This document shows positions 7,465 to 16,057 of a stretch of 19,481 nt of DNA, piece by piece. The DNA lies in the NCBI GenBank assembly GCA_937995275.1, contig CALKKN010000096.1, forward strand, positions 1 through 19,481. Direction: 5' to 3'. Each line of letters begins with the position of its first letter. The first letter of the stretch is position 1. The stretch comes from an uncultured Lysobacterales bacterium. GTDB lineage: Bacteria; Pseudomonadota; Gammaproteobacteria; Xanthomonadales; SZUA-36. The position numbers and the translations under genes were made by a program. The notes under the pieces are model-generated. The model did not search any database. It had not been told where the DNA came from and saw only the letters and a list, made by a program, of their open reading frames with translations.

Positions 7465-7492
7465 ATCGTACCAGCCCCCAATACATTGTTCA
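7465..7492 (-). promoter_or_regulatory. Candidate promoter for the lipoprotein pair
   Basis: On the minus strand TGAACA (7487-7492) and TACGAT (7465-7470) are separated by 16 bases. The -10 is preceded by TGG, an extended -10 feature. Each hexamer matches four of six consensus bases. The predicted start at about 7458 gives a leader of about 24 bases with the GGAG site. This suggests that the lipoproteins can be transcribed separately from tkt-gap-pgk. Confidence 0.35.
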
Positions 7493-7505
7493 CGCAGTGC
7501 GTACT

Positions 7506-7532
7506 GCCGGGCCCGGCGGCACCAGGCCCGGC
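7506..7532 (-). repeat. Inverted repeat downstream of pgk (8-bp GC-only stem)
   Basis: GCCGGGCC and GGCCCGGC pair perfectly around an 11-base loop, starting about 20 bp after the pgk stop codon. No T-tract follows on the minus strand, so it is at best a pausing, processing or Rho-assisted termination structure. A second small palindrome, ACGCA-G-TGCGT, lies next to it at about 7492-7502. Confidence 0.4.
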
Positions 7533-7551
7533 TTCGAACCGGCATCGGCGG

Positions 7552-8727
7552 TCAGCGGGCAACAGCCTCCAGCGCCACCACCGCCGGGAGCGACTTACCC
7601 TCGACGAACTCGAGAAAAGCGCCGCCTCCGGTGGAGATATAGCTGATGGCATCCCGCACGCCGAACTGGTCGATCGCCGCGAGCGTATCGCCGCCTCCGG
7701 CAATGCTGTAGGCTGCAGACCGTTCGATCGCCTCGGCCATGGCCCGCGTGCCGGCCGCAAAATTGCGGAACTCGAACACCCCGACCGGGCCGTTCCAGAT
7801 GATGGTGCCGGCGCCCGCGATGATTTCCGCGTAGTCGATCGCCGTCAGGGGGCCGATGTCCAGGATCATCTCGTCCGGGGCGACCTCATCGACATTGCGA
7901 ACCAGCGGTTCGGCGTCCTCCGAAAACGACCTGGCGACGATGACGTCCTTCGGAATCGGTATCGATCCTCCACCGGCATGGGCCTTCTGGATCAGCCGCT
8001 GCGCGTCGTGGATCAGATCCGGTTCGTACAGCGATTTGCCGACATCATGGCCGGACGCCGCGATAAACGTGTTGGCGATGCCGCCGCCGACGATCAGTTC
8101 GTCCACCTTGTCCAGCAGCGTCTCCAGCACCGTGAGCTTGGTCGACACCTTCGAGCCGCCGACGACGGCCAGCATGGGCCGCGTGGGATTGTCCAGCGCC
8201 TTGCCCAGGGCGTCCAGCTCCCGGCTCAGCAGCGGCCCGGCGCAGGCCAGCTCCGCTTGACGGATCACGCCTTCGGTGGATGCCTGGGCCCGGTGCGCGG
8301 TGCCGAAAGCGTCCATGACGAATACGTCGCACAATTTTGCCATCGTACGCGCGAGGTCACTGTCGTTCGACTTCTCGCCCGGATTGAACCGGACGTTCTC
8401 GCACAACACGACTTCGCCCGGTTCCAGTTCCACGCCGTCGAGCCAGTCACGTTCCAGCCGGACCGGCTGCCCCAGCAGTTCGGACAGGCGCTCCGCAACC
8501 GGCTGCAGCGAAAGCTGCGAATCGTACTGGCCTTCGACCGGCCGCCCGAGATGCGAGAGCAGCAGCACGGCGGCGCCCTTGTCCAGGGCCATGCGGATGG
8601 TCGGCAACGCCGCCCGGATCCGCGCGTCAGAGGTCACCCGGCCATCGCTGACCGGGACATTGAGATCCTCCCGGATCAAAACCCGCTTGCCGGTCAGATC
8701 CAGTTCGTCCATGCGCAGGAAGTTCAT
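7552..8727 (-). CDS. pgk: Phosphoglycerate kinase
   Basis: Catalyses the reversible transfer of the acyl phosphate of 1,3-bisphosphoglycerate to ADP. At 391 residues it matches bacterial Pgk (about 387-395). Visible motifs are the N-terminal substrate-binding segment [11 protein letters not shown] (19-29), LLLSHLGRP (55-63), [25 protein letters not shown] and [10 protein letters not shown]. The C-terminal nucleotide-binding parts are [18 protein letters not shown] and [11 protein letters not shown]. The start at 8725-8727 follows gap by only seven bases, so the Shine-Dalgarno-like GTGAG lies at or past the end of gap. The alternative Met6 at 8710-8712 would also preserve the fold, but it has no ribosome site. 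The gene is tightly linked to gap and tkt, consistent with one transcript. Confidence 0.98.
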   Translation of the reverse strand: MNFLRMDELDLTGKRVLIREDLNVPVSDGRVTSDARIRAALPTIRMALDKGAAVLLLSHLGRPVEGQYDSQLSLQPVAERLSELLGQPVRLERDWLDGVELEPGEVVLCENVRFNPGEKSNDSDLARTMAKLCDVFVMDAFGTAHRAQASTEGVIRQAELACAGPLLSRELDALGKALDNPTRPMLAVVGGSKVSTKLTVLETLLDKVDELIVGGGIANTFIAASGHDVGKSLYEPDLIHDAQRLIQKAHAGGGSIPIPKDVIVARSFSEDAEPLVRNVDEVAPDEMILDIGPLTAIDYAEIIAGAGTIIWNGPVGVFEFRNFAAGTRAMAEAIERSAAYSIAGGGDTLAAIDQFGVRDAISYISTGGGAFLEFVEGKSLPAVVALEAVAR

Positions 8728-8734
8728 GGTTCAC

Positions 8735-9742
8735 TCACGCATTCACAAGCGCCACCGTGGTGTCGAGCATCCGGCAGCTGAAACCCCACTCGTTGTCGTA
8801 CCAGCTCAGCACCTTGACCAGATTGCCGTCCATGACACGGGTCAGGCCGGCATCGAAGATGGACGAGCGCGGATCGTGGTTGAAATCGACCGAAACCAGC
8901 GGCCTGTCGTTGTAGCCCAGGACGCCGGCCAGTGGGCCTTCCGATGCCGCCTGCACGATGCTGTTCACTTCCTCGACCGTGGTCGGACGGCCGGCCACGA
9001 AGGTCAGATCGACGACCGAGACGTTGATGGTCGGCACCCGCATCGAGAAGCCGTCCAGTTTGCCGTTCAGCTCCGGCAGGACCAGCCCCACGGCGGCAGC
9101 CGCCCCGGTCTTGGTCGGTATCTGGCTCATCGTCGCCGACCGCGCCCGGCGCAGGTCCTTGTGGAACACGTCGGTCAGGACCTGATCGTTGGTGTACGCG
9201 TGGATGGTCGTCATCAGGCCGCTTTCGATCCCGATGCCTTCGTGCAGAACCTTGGCGAGGGGCGCCAGGCAGTTGGTCGTGCAGGAGGCGTTGGAGATGA
9301 CCTGGTCGGTGGGCTTCAGGGTGTCGTCATTGACGCCGTACACGATCGTGTTGTCCACGTTCTGACCCGGCGCGGAGATGATGACCTTGCTGGCGCCGGC
9401 CGCAAGGTGCGCACCCGCGGTTTCCTTGCTGCGGAACAGGCCGGTGCACTCGTAGACGACGTCCACGCCCAGTTCCGCCCACGGCAACTTCGACGGGTCG
9501 CGCTCGGCCAACACCTTGACCCGGTCACCGTTGACCACCAGGTCGCCGCCGTCGACGCCCACCTCGCCGGCGAAACGCCCGTGCGCGGTATCGAACTGCG
9601 TCAGGTGGGCATTGGTGTTGGCGTCGCCCAGGTCGTTAATGGCCACGATTTCGATCCGGTCTTTCCAGCCGTACTCGTGCACGGCCCGCATGACGTTGCG
9701 GCCGATACGACCGTAACCGTTGATTGCCACTTTTATTGCCAT
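8735..9742 (-). CDS. gap: Glyceraldehyde-3-phosphate dehydrogenase, type I
   Basis: Oxidises glyceraldehyde 3-phosphate to 1,3-bisphosphoglycerate, the substrate of the next gene product. The 335 residues begin with the Rossmann motif [14 protein letters not shown] (7-20). AINDLGD (34-40) places an Asp at the adenosine-ribose position, usual for NAD-preferring enzymes. The active site is [12 protein letters not shown] (150-161, catalytic Cys154) with the partner His181 in [18 protein letters not shown] and [15 protein letters not shown] near the end are also typical. The start at 9740-9742 has a strong AAGGAG ten bases upstream, in the 17-bp gap after tkt. The sequence style ([19 protein letters not shown]) is that of proteobacterial gap genes associated with transketolase, rather than the E. 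coli GapA wording; this is a recollection, not a search. Confidence 0.98.
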   Translation of the reverse strand: MAIKVAINGYGRIGRNVMRAVHEYGWKDRIEIVAINDLGDANTNAHLTQFDTAHGRFAGEVGVDGGDLVVNGDRVKVLAERDPSKLPWAELGVDVVYECTGLFRSKETAGAHLAAGASKVIISAPGQNVDNTIVYGVNDDTLKPTDQVISNASCTTNCLAPLAKVLHEGIGIESGLMTTIHAYTNDQVLTDVFHKDLRRARSATMSQIPTKTGAAAAVGLVLPELNGKLDGFSMRVPTINVSVVDLTFVAGRPTTVEEVNSIVQAASEGPLAGVLGYNDRPLVSVDFNHDPRSSIFDAGLTRVMDGNLVKVLSWYDNEWGFSCRMLDTTVALVNA

Positions 9743-9759
9743 TTGCTGAATACTCCTTC

Positions 9760-11778
9760 TCAGTGATCCGATTCGTTTGCAGCCGCCAGCGAATCGCGGA
9801 CGGCCCCGCTGACGCTCTCGACCGTCAGCCCGTAATGTTCGAACAATGCCTTGGCCGGGGCAGAAGCACCAAACCGGTCAACGCCGATTACCTTGCCGCC
9901 ATCGCCGACGATCCCGGCCCAGCAATCCGACACACCGGCTTCGACCGCCACCCGTGCACGCACGGCCCGCGGCAGCACGGTCTCCCGGTAAGCAGCGTCC
10001 TGCTGCAGGAACAGCCCGGGGTTCGGCATCGAGACCACGCGTACATTGACACCGCTGGATAACAACTGCGTGGCAGCTTCCACCGCCAGGCCGACCTCGG
10101 AACCGCTCGCGATCAGCACGGCATCCATTTCGCCATTCGCCTCTTTCAGCACATAGCCACCCCGCGCCACGTTTTCAAGCTGGTCCGGCGTCCGCTGCTG
10201 CTGCGGCAACGACTGACGGGTAAAAATCAGGGCCGTCGGCTCGGCCCGGCTCTCCAGCGCCGCTTTCCAGGCCACGGCGGACTCGGGCGTGTCGCAGGGC
10301 CGCCACACCTGCAGCCGCGGAATGACCCGCAGGGCGGCCACGTGCTCGACCGGTTGATGCGTCGGGCCGTCCTCGCCGAGCCCAATCGAATCGTGCGTGT
10401 ATACGTGGATGTTGCGGACCGGCAGCAGCGCGGACATCCGCACGGCATTCCTCGCGTAGTCGGAAAACACGAGAAACGTCGCGTTGTAGGGGATGAACCC
10501 GCCATGCAGCGCCAGGCCGTTGCAGATCGCGGTCATGCCGAATTCGCGGACCCCGAAGTAGATGTAGTTGCCGTCCTCGGTGCCCTCGTTGACATCCACA
10601 CTCCCCGACCAGATCGTGTTGTTGGAACCGGCCAGGTCCGCCGAGCCGCCGATCAGTTCGGGCAGAAGGGGTCCGAACGCGTTCAGCGCAATCTGCGAGG
10701 ACTTGCGGGTCGCCACGTCGCCACCTTCGGCCTGCAGCTTCGCGACGATTTCCGAGCTGGCTTCGTCCCAGGCAGCCGGTAACGCACCGCTCATGCGCCG
10801 CTCGAATTCTTCGGCCAGGCCCGCGAAGTCGCGGTGGAAGCCCTCGAATCCCTCCTGCCAGGCCGCTTCGGCGGCCGCCCCGGCTGCGCGGCCGTCCCAA
10901 GCCTCGGCGATGTCCGCGGGAATCTCGAACGGGGGATGGCTCCAGCCAAGATGGGCCCGGGCGGCGGCCACTTCCTCGGGGCCGAGCGGCGCGCCGTGGG
11001 TGGCCTCCGAGCCCTGCTTGTTGGGCGAACCGAATCCGATCACGGTGCGGGTGCAGATCAACGTCGGCCGGGCTGTTTCCGCGCGGGCCGTGTCGATGGC
11101 CTGCTGGATCTCCACCGGGTCGTGCCCGTCAACACCGCGGATGACCTGCCAGCCGTAGGCTTCGAAGCGCGCCGGCGTGTCGTCGGTGAACCAGCCTTCG
11201 ACATGGCCGTCGATCGAAATTCCATTGTCGTCCCAGAAGGCGATCAGTTTGCTGAGACCGAAACGGCCGGCCAGCGAACAGGCCTCGTGCGATACGCCCT
11301 CCATCAAGCAGCCGTCGCCGAGGAACACCCAGGTGTGATGATCGACCACCTGGTGCCCGCCCCGATTGAAGCGGTTTGCCAGCACCTTTTCCGCCAGCGC
11401 CATGCCGACGGCGTTCGCGATACCCTGCCCCAGCGGGCCGGTCGTGGTCTCCACCCCCGGGGCTTCTCTGTACTCGGGATGCCCGGGCGTCTTCGAGTGC
11501 AGCTGCCGGAAATTCTTCAGTTCCGACATCGGCAGGTCGTAACCGGACAGGTGAAGGAGTGAGTACAGCAGCATGGACCCATGGCCGTTGGAGAGCACGA
11601 ACCGGTCGCGATCGGCCCACGAGGGGTTCGCGGGGTTGTGCTTGAGATTGTCCCTCCAGAGGACTTCGGCGATGTCGGCCATGCCCATGGGCATGCCGGG
11701 ATGTCCGGAGTTGGCCTGCTGGACTGCGTCCATGGAAAGCGCGCGAATGGCGTTGGCAAGTTCAATTCGATTGGGCAT
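9760..11778 (-). CDS. tkt: Transketolase
   Basis: ThDP-dependent transfer of two-carbon ketol units between pentose phosphates and glycolytic intermediates. The 672 residues are the full bacterial length. Motifs: [15 protein letters not shown] (His26), [14 protein letters not shown] (His66), TPGHPEY (His100), [14 protein letters not shown], the ThDP/Mg motif [13 protein letters not shown] (154-166, Asp155, Glu160), [18 protein letters not shown] with catalytic Glu412, and [12 protein letters not shown]. The C-terminal domain ends with [20 protein letters not shown]. The ATG at 11776-11778 has only a weak GGGA upstream. It is the first gene of a block with gap and pgk. The 143 bp between it and alsT contain a small hairpin (11825-11840) and a weak -10-like CATACT, but no convincing promoter and no terminator for alsT, so read-through is possible. 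Confidence 0.98.
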   Translation of the reverse strand: MPNRIELANAIRALSMDAVQQANSGHPGMPMGMADIAEVLWRDNLKHNPANPSWADRDRFVLSNGHGSMLLYSLLHLSGYDLPMSELKNFRQLHSKTPGHPEYREAPGVETTTGPLGQGIANAVGMALAEKVLANRFNRGGHQVVDHHTWVFLGDGCLMEGVSHEACSLAGRFGLSKLIAFWDDNGISIDGHVEGWFTDDTPARFEAYGWQVIRGVDGHDPVEIQQAIDTARAETARPTLICTRTVIGFGSPNKQGSEATHGAPLGPEEVAAARAHLGWSHPPFEIPADIAEAWDGRAAGAAAEAAWQEGFEGFHRDFAGLAEEFERRMSGALPAAWDEASSEIVAKLQAEGGDVATRKSSQIALNAFGPLLPELIGGSADLAGSNNTIWSGSVDVNEGTEDGNYIYFGVREFGMTAICNGLALHGGFIPYNATFLVFSDYARNAVRMSALLPVRNIHVYTHDSIGLGEDGPTHQPVEHVAALRVIPRLQVWRPCDTPESAVAWKAALESRAEPTALIFTRQSLPQQQRTPDQLENVARGGYVLKEANGEMDAVLIASGSEVGLAVEAATQLLSSGVNVRVVSMPNPGLFLQQDAAYRETVLPRAVRARVAVEAGVSDCWAGIVGDGGKVIGVDRFGASAPAKALFEHYGLTVESVSGAVRDSLAAANESDH

Positions 11779-11921
11779 CGGGGTTTCCCGTATCCGTTTT
11801 GCTGTCAGGTTGGGAGGTTGCGCCGCGGCATGTCAGCCGCTGAAATCTCCCCATAGTATGCCCCAAGAACACGTCCGATTTGCCGCGCCGCCACGGGAAT
11901 CTGCACTTGGCTTGACGCGTG

Positions 11922-13472
11922 TCAGCCCCGGCGCGCCGCATGGCCGAATTTCCTGAGGCGCCCGGCTTTGTAATCCGCCCAGTATGCATTCAGCTCACGC
12001 TTGACCGTCGGCAGCAGGAAATAGATGCCGAGAACATTCGGGAAGGCCATCGCGAAGATCATCGCATCGGAGAAATCGACGACGGAACCGAGTTGCATGG
12101 AGGCGCCGGCCACCACGAACAGCAGGAACAGCACCTTGTAAACCGCGTCGGTAATCGCGGATTCGCCGAACAGGTAGGTCCAGGCTTTCAGGCCGTAGTA
12201 GGACCACGAGATCATCGTCGAGAAGGCAAACAGCAGGACGGCCACGCTCAGAACCCAGGGGAACCAGGAAATGGTCGACTCGAAGGCCGCTGAGGTCAGC
12301 GCCACACCCTGGCTCGGATCGACCGATGGGTCCCAGGTACCGGTAATGATAATGACCAGCGCCGTGACGGTACAGACCACGACCGTATCGACAAACGGCT
12401 CGTAGAGGGCCACGAATCCTTCGGTCACGGGGTAGTTGGTGCGCACGGCGGAATGTGCGATCGCCGCGGAACCGATCCCGGCCTCGTTGGAGAACGCCGC
12501 ACGCCTGAAACCCTGTATCAGGACGCCGACCGCTCCGCCGGCGATACCCTCGGGGCTGAACGCCCCGACGACGATCGCCCCCAACGCCGACGGCACTTCG
12601 GGCAGGTGCAGCCCGATGACCACCAGTCCGGCCGAGACGTAGATCACCGCCATCAGCGGCACGATCTTCGAGGTGACGCGCGCAATCCCCTGGATGCCGC
12701 CGATGATCACCAGCCCGACCAGCACGGCGACGACGACGCCGAACAGCCAGCCCTTGTCGGCCAGCCAACTGGCGTCGCCCCCGGTCACCGAGACCAGTTG
12801 TTTGAAGCTCTGGTTGGACTGGAACATGTTGCCGCCGCCGAACGAGCCGCCAACACAAAAAATGGCGAACAGGACTGCGAGCACGCGACCCAGTTTGCCC
12901 AGCCCCGGTCCGAGTTCGGCAAGGCCCTTGGAGAGGTAGTACATGGGCCCGCCGGAAACCGTGCCGTCCGTGTACTCGTTGCGGTACTTCACGCCCAGGG
13001 TGCACTCGACGAACTTGGACGACATCCCGAGCAAGCCGGCCAGGATCATCCAGAAGGTCGCCCCCGGGCCGCCCAGGCTGACAGCTACCGCAACGCCCGC
13101 GATGTTGCCGAGCCCGACCGTTCCCGACAGCGCCGTGGCCAGGGCCTGGAAATGGGTGACTTCACCGGCGGCCAGCGGATCGCTGTAATCGCCCCGGACG
13201 AGCTGGAAGCCGTGCCGGAAAGCGCGCACGTTGATGAACCTGAAGTACAACGTGAAGATCGTGGCCGCCAGCAGCAGCCAGACGAGGACGTACGGGACGC
13301 CCACCCCCGCCACCTCGAACGAGGAGAAAATGAATCCGGCGACGGCGTCCGCAAACGGCCTGACCGCCTGGTCGATGCGCTGGTCGATACCGGCTTCCGC
13401 GTGCGCCGTCAGCGCGGCTCCCGATAATACGATGGCCAGGGCCAGCCGCGACCCGCGTTTCGTTGTTGGCAT
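11922..13472 (-). CDS. Alanine/glycine:cation symporter (AGCS family, AlsT-like)
   Basis: A 516-residue inner-membrane sodium- (or proton-) coupled amino acid importer by family. An N-terminal segment (residues 9-25, ending LTAHA-EA) looks like a cleavable signal or an extra helix. Then come about ten hydrophobic segments, beginning with [17 protein letters not shown] (61-77). The AGCS core is [28 protein letters not shown] (about 115-142), followed by [16 protein letters not shown] and later [20 protein letters not shown], a strongly conserved family segment. The ATG at 13470-13472 is chosen because GGAG lies six bases upstream; a longer in-frame start at 13637 would overlap the Usp gene and add a non-membrane, low-complexity extension. 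It follows the Usp gene by 23 bp, so the two probably form an operon. The substrate (alanine, glycine or another small amino acid) cannot be decided here. Confidence 0.94.
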   Translation of the reverse strand: MPTTKRGSRLALAIVLSGAALTAHAEAGIDQRIDQAVRPFADAVAGFIFSSFEVAGVGVPYVLVWLLLAATIFTLYFRFINVRAFRHGFQLVRGDYSDPLAAGEVTHFQALATALSGTVGLGNIAGVAVAVSLGGPGATFWMILAGLLGMSSKFVECTLGVKYRNEYTDGTVSGGPMYYLSKGLAELGPGLGKLGRVLAVLFAIFCVGGSFGGGNMFQSNQSFKQLVSVTGGDASWLADKGWLFGVVVAVLVGLVIIGGIQGIARVTSKIVPLMAVIYVSAGLVVIGLHLPEVPSALGAIVVGAFSPEGIAGGAVGVLIQGFRRAAFSNEAGIGSAAIAHSAVRTNYPVTEGFVALYEPFVDTVVVCTVTALVIIITGTWDPSVDPSQGVALTSAAFESTISWFPWVLSVAVLLFAFSTMISWSYYGLKAWTYLFGESAITDAVYKVLFLLFVVAGASMQLGSVVDFSDAMIFAMAFPNVLGIYFLLPTVKRELNAYWADYKAGRLRKFGHAARRG

Positions 13473-13495
13473 GGATCTCTCCAGGTCGTGGGGGC

Positions 13496-13930
13496 TCAGG
13501 GAACGACGGTCACCGGGTTCGGGGAAACCTGCACCATGGAAATGGCGACGCTGCCGAACAACTGCGCATGAATACGTGAATGACCGACCTTGCCGATGAT
13601 GATGTTGCTTACTCCGAATTCCTCCGCGAGCTGGCACAGGGTCTCGGCGGCATGGCCGTGCCGGATCACGCCGCGCGCCTGAACGCCGCGTTCCCGCAGG
13701 GCGACCACGACGGGATCGATGATCTCGAGGTGTGCGCGCTCCAGTTCGGCCTCACGCCGCCTGTGACGTTCCTCGTTTTCCTGAGGCGTGTTGAACGTGA
13801 AGGGCGACCACTCGATCACGTGGGCCACGATCAGCTGATGACCGGCAGCCGCAGCCCATTCTGCCGCGTAGTCAAGGGCCCTCACGCTGCATTCGCTGCC
13901 ATCGATCCCCACCAGCAGGACTTTGCTCAT
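13496..13930 (-). CDS. Universal stress protein, ATP-binding UspA-family
   Basis: A 144-residue single Usp domain. It begins [20 protein letters not shown] (Asp10 is the usual adenine-pocket Asp) and ends with [20 protein letters not shown]. This contains the G-2x-G-9x-G-S nucleotide-binding pattern at Gly113, Gly116, Gly126-Ser127, so it should belong to the ATP-binding rather than the UspA-type non-binding group. The hydrophilic linker at about 49-66 ([18 protein letters not shown]) is typical. The start at 13928-13930 has AGAGGG nine bases upstream. It lies directly upstream of the AGCS symporter, and such Usp-transporter pairs often imply that the Usp modulates or accompanies the transporter. 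Here that is inference from position. Confidence 0.93.
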   Translation of the reverse strand: MSKVLLVGIDGSECSVRALDYAAEWAAAAGHQLIVAHVIEWSPFTFNTPQENEERHRRREAELERAHLEIIDPVVVALRERGVQARGVIRHGHAAETLCQLAEEFGVSNIIIGKVGHSRIHAQLFGSVAISMVQVSPNPVTVVP

Positions 13931-13957
13931 TCGACATTACCCTCTGAAATTCAACGG

Positions 13958-13963
13958 ATTGTA
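13958..13963 (-). promoter_or_regulatory. Candidate -10 element for the usp-symporter operon
   Basis: TACAAT on the minus strand, five of six consensus bases, in a small AT-rich patch. The expected start at about 13951 gives a leader of about 21 bases. No recognisable -35 hexamer lies at 16-18 bp spacing, so an activator-dependent or chance site is possible. Confidence 0.4.
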
Positions 13964-13989
13964 AATGGTTCGTGTCGGAACGGCCAGAC

Positions 13990-14006
13990 GACTGCCGGCC
14001 GCAGTC
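13990..14006 (-). repeat. Hairpin immediately after the peroxiredoxin-like gene
   Basis: GACTGC and GCAGTC pair perfectly around a five-base loop, beginning three bases beyond the stop codon of the thioredoxin-fold gene. There is no following T-tract on the minus strand, so an intrinsic terminator is only a weak possibility. Confidence 0.4.
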
Positions 14007-14009
14007 CGG

Positions 14010-14573
14010 TCAACCCCCGGATTCGCGCCACTTGATGGAACAACCGATCGACGGCACCTGGTCTTCCGGCCCCCGCCCGGTTTCCGCCACCTGCCGCATG
14101 GCCAGGTAGAGGTCACGCCTGACCTCGCCCACGTCCGGCTGCCGCCCACTGGCATCCAGGCGGCCGCGGTATTGCAGTTCGAGGTCGGCATTGTAACCGA
14201 AGAAGTCGGGCGTGCAGACCGCGCCGTAGGCTCTTGCGACCTCCTGGCTTTCGTCCATCAGGTACGGAAAGGGGTAGTCCAGCTCGCGCGCCACCCGCTG
14301 CATGTTATCGAACGAGTCCTCCGGGTAGTCCGCCGGATCGTTCGGCATGATGGCCACGCTGTGGATCCCGATTTCCGCAAGGTCCGTAGCGTCGCGGACC
14401 AGCTTGTGGTTGACCGCCTTCACGTACGGGCAATGATTGCAGATGAACATTACCAGCAGCCCGCGGGGACCCCGGCATTCCTCCAGGGTCCACGGCCTGC
14501 CGTCGACGCCCGGCAGGCTGAATGGCGGCGCGGGTGCTCCAAAATCGCAAACGGGGGTGTGGGTACTTACCAC
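14010..14573 (-). CDS. Thioredoxin-fold, peroxiredoxin-like protein (AhpC/TSA-type, PRX_like1 group)
   Basis: A 187-residue predicted cytoplasmic protein without a signal peptide. The opening DFGAPAPPFSLPGVDGRPWTL is the usual AhpC/TSA entry. The redox centre is FICNHCPYVKAV, a CxxC with Cys45 and Cys48, and Cys9, Cys33, Cys119 and Cys178 are also present. The stretch PYLMDESQEVARAYGAVCTPDFF contains the conserved cis-Pro loop (CTPD). The end, PSIGCSIKW, is characteristic of this uncharacterised subfamily, which is usually annotated simply as a thioredoxin family protein. The start is GTG at 14571-14573, with AGAGG about ten bases upstream; no better start precedes the fold. It is transcribed divergently from an outer-membrane barrel gene. 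The peroxide or disulfide substrate is unknown. Confidence 0.9.
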   Translation of the reverse strand: MVSTHTPVCDFGAPAPPFSLPGVDGRPWTLEECRGPRGLLVMFICNHCPYVKAVNHKLVRDATDLAEIGIHSVAIMPNDPADYPEDSFDNMQRVARELDYPFPYLMDESQEVARAYGAVCTPDFFGYNADLELQYRGRLDASGRQPDVGEVRRDLYLAMRQVAETGRGPEDQVPSIGCSIKWRESGG

Positions 14574-14591
14574 GATCCGATGACCTCTTTC

Positions 14592-14657
14592 GACAAATTT
14601 TGAGTATATCAGCCTTCTGGCGGCAGTTTCCCGGCGACCAGCGGGTGGAAATTTGTC
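14592..14657. repeat. Divergent-promoter inverted repeat (two 9-bp half-sites)
   Basis: GACAAATTT at 14592-14600 and its exact reverse complement AAATTTGTC at 14649-14657 lie 48 bp apart in the 172-bp divergent region. The left copy lies just downstream of the peroxiredoxin-like gene's -10 candidate. The right copy overlaps the -35 candidate of the barrel gene. The geometry would suit a dimeric regulator or looped pair of operators, but AT-rich repeats can arise by chance. Confidence 0.4.
14603..14608 (-). promoter_or_regulatory. Candidate -10 element for the peroxiredoxin-like gene
   Basis: TATACT on the minus strand, five of six consensus bases. It predicts a start near 14596 and a leader of about 23 bases before the GTG. 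The -35 region at 17-bp spacing reads GGAAAC and is poor, so an activator may be needed. Confidence 0.45.
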
Positions 14658-14682
14658 AGAATTGTATTAAACTTTCCATACA
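14653..14682 (+). promoter_or_regulatory. Candidate promoter for the outer-membrane barrel gene
   Basis: TTGTCA (14653-14658, five of six -35 bases) and CATACA (14677-14682, three of six -10 bases) have an 18-base spacer. The start near 14689 would leave a leader of about 57 bases. The -35 overlaps one half of the 9-bp inverted repeat. Confidence 0.35.
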
Positions 14683-14745
14683 ACCAGTCCTCTAACATCC
14701 TGCTACCACGGTTGGGAAAAGAATCGGGTTGGAGTTGATGGGAAA

Positions 14746-15936
14746 ATGAATCCAGGCTGGACCATTAGTGCACCGGGCCGGCGGGCTGCGCTCGCCGCGT
14801 CCCTGCTGTTCCTCGGTTCCGGCAGCCTGGCCGCGGCAGAATCAGGCAACGGCGCCTTGCTTTTCGCCACCGAAACGCTCGGTCTCACGGCCGTTCCGGT
14901 CGAGGCGGCTGCCGACGATGAAGCGCCTTTCCCCTTGATGGTGGATCAGAACGCCGGTCTCGATTTCGACCTGGCGGGCAGCGAAAAACGCAAACTTCAG
15001 CTGGTGCTGGATCAGCCGCTGTCGCTGTCGGCCGGGACGACCATGCGCAGCTTCGAGGGCGGCTCGGACCTGCTCGGGCTGGACGCAACCCTCGACCTTC
15101 CGCTGGGGAACCGGTTCGGCCTTTCCGCCGGCGTCGACCGCCGAATGGGCAACTCCAGGTTCCAATCCCTCGGCAGCATCCAGTGCGTCAACGGCACCCT
15201 GCGCCCGGACTCCTACACGGCATCCGGTTGCCGTTTTGTCAACGAACCCCTGGCAACGATCGACCAGCAGAGAACGGACCTGGGCGCGCGGCTGGATTTC
15301 TCCGGTGCGTCGGCCTCCCTGAGCTGGTTCAGCCAGGAATCCGCACTGGATCAGCCCGGCGTACGGCAATTGAATCGAATGGGTGGCAGCCAGGCCGTGA
15401 TGAGCAACGGGCTGCTTACGCCCATGCTCGCGAATCCGCTGCTCTCGCCGGACCTGGGCGACCCGTTGCAGTACATGAACGCAGAGGCCAGCGGCGTCGA
15501 TCTCAATTTCAAATTGGGTATTGCGACCGACACCCGGGGTGACATCCGGCTGGGCCTGGCGTTTTCGCGCGTACTCGAGGCCGATTACACCGGCCTGTAC
15601 CTGCAGGGTGCTGAAGCCCTGTCGTGGACGCTGGCCGAGCCATTCGACTCGGCGCGCATGAACGTCGAATGGAGCAGGGGCGCGTTCAGCACGGGCATCC
15701 AGGCCTATTACCGTGATTCGGTCGAATTCCTGAATCGTGACAGCCTCGATAGCCTGACGACGTTCGACGTTCACTTCACCTGGCGGACGCCCTGGAACGC
15801 CAATCTGAGCGTCGGTGCGACCAACCTGCTCGGCTCCGGACCGGACAGCGCTGCCAGCACGGAAAACCCGCCCGCGGACCCACTGGAATCGATTTACGGC
15901 CGCATCCCGTACGTCAGGTACAAACAGGACCTGTAA
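14746..15936 (+). CDS. Outer-membrane beta-barrel protein with TonB-receptor-like C-terminus but no plug domain
   Basis: A 396-residue exported protein. The N-terminus has a signal peptide (hydrophobic 14-30, cleavage near LAAAES). From about 65 on, short amphipathic strands ending in aromatic residues alternate with polar loops, as in outer-membrane barrels. One loop holds the only two cysteines (Cys147, Cys162), a probable disulfide. The last 60 residues (FDVHFTWRTPWNANLSVGATNL, then YGRIPYVRYKQDL to the terminus) resemble the final strands of TonB-dependent receptors. Those receptors are usually over 600 residues with a plug domain, and neither a plug nor a TonB box is visible here. The start at 14746-14748 has GGAG eleven bases and GGGA three bases upstream. 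It could be a small porin, a shortened receptor or a receptor-derived barrel; cargo unknown. Its promoter region is shared with the peroxiredoxin-like gene. Confidence 0.8.
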   Translation: MNPGWTISAPGRRAALAASLLFLGSGSLAAAESGNGALLFATETLGLTAVPVEAAADDEAPFPLMVDQNAGLDFDLAGSEKRKLQLVLDQPLSLSAGTTMRSFEGGSDLLGLDATLDLPLGNRFGLSAGVDRRMGNSRFQSLGSIQCVNGTLRPDSYTASGCRFVNEPLATIDQQRTDLGARLDFSGASASLSWFSQESALDQPGVRQLNRMGGSQAVMSNGLLTPMLANPLLSPDLGDPLQYMNAEASGVDLNFKLGIATDTRGDIRLGLAFSRVLEADYTGLYLQGAEALSWTLAEPFDSARMNVEWSRGAFSTGIQAYYRDSVEFLNRDSLDSLTTFDVHFTWRTPWNANLSVGATNLLGSGPDSAASTENPPADPLESIYGRIPYVRYKQDL

Positions 15937-15992
15937 CCCCCTACAGGGATCGTGCCCGACCCGGCACCTGCGCCTGCCGGATCAGCGGCAGG
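15930..15992 (+). repeat. Cluster of three short perfect hairpins after the barrel gene
   Basis: Three inverted repeats follow in a row. CCTGTA/TACAGG (15930-15947) includes the stop codon. GTGCC/GGCAC (15952-15967) is next, then CCTGCCG/CGGCAGG (15973-15992, loop of six). None is followed by a T-tract. The cluster may stabilise the mRNA 3' end or separate this gene from the secreted-protein gene downstream. Confidence 0.4.
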
Positions 15993-16057
15993 AACGCCCG
16001 GACCCGTATGATCGGAACATGTTAGACTGGCGCGGTTTCGCGCCCGAAGGTTAGAAG

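Noticed and set aside
7486..9766. Long plus-strand frames (7486-8781 and 8276-9766) opposite pgk and gap
   Set aside because: Antisense shadows of conserved enzymes; composition is biased to Arg, Gln and Val and no family is recognisable.
11779..11921. Promoter or terminator between the symporter gene and tkt
   Set aside because: CATACT/TACTAT at about 11853-11860 has no acceptable -35, and the small stem at 11825-11840 has no T-tract, so neither was called.
14842..15774. 310-codon minus-strand frame opposite the barrel gene
   Set aside because: The plus-strand product has a signal peptide and barrel-like C-terminus, while the minus-strand product has neither motifs nor a ribosome site.
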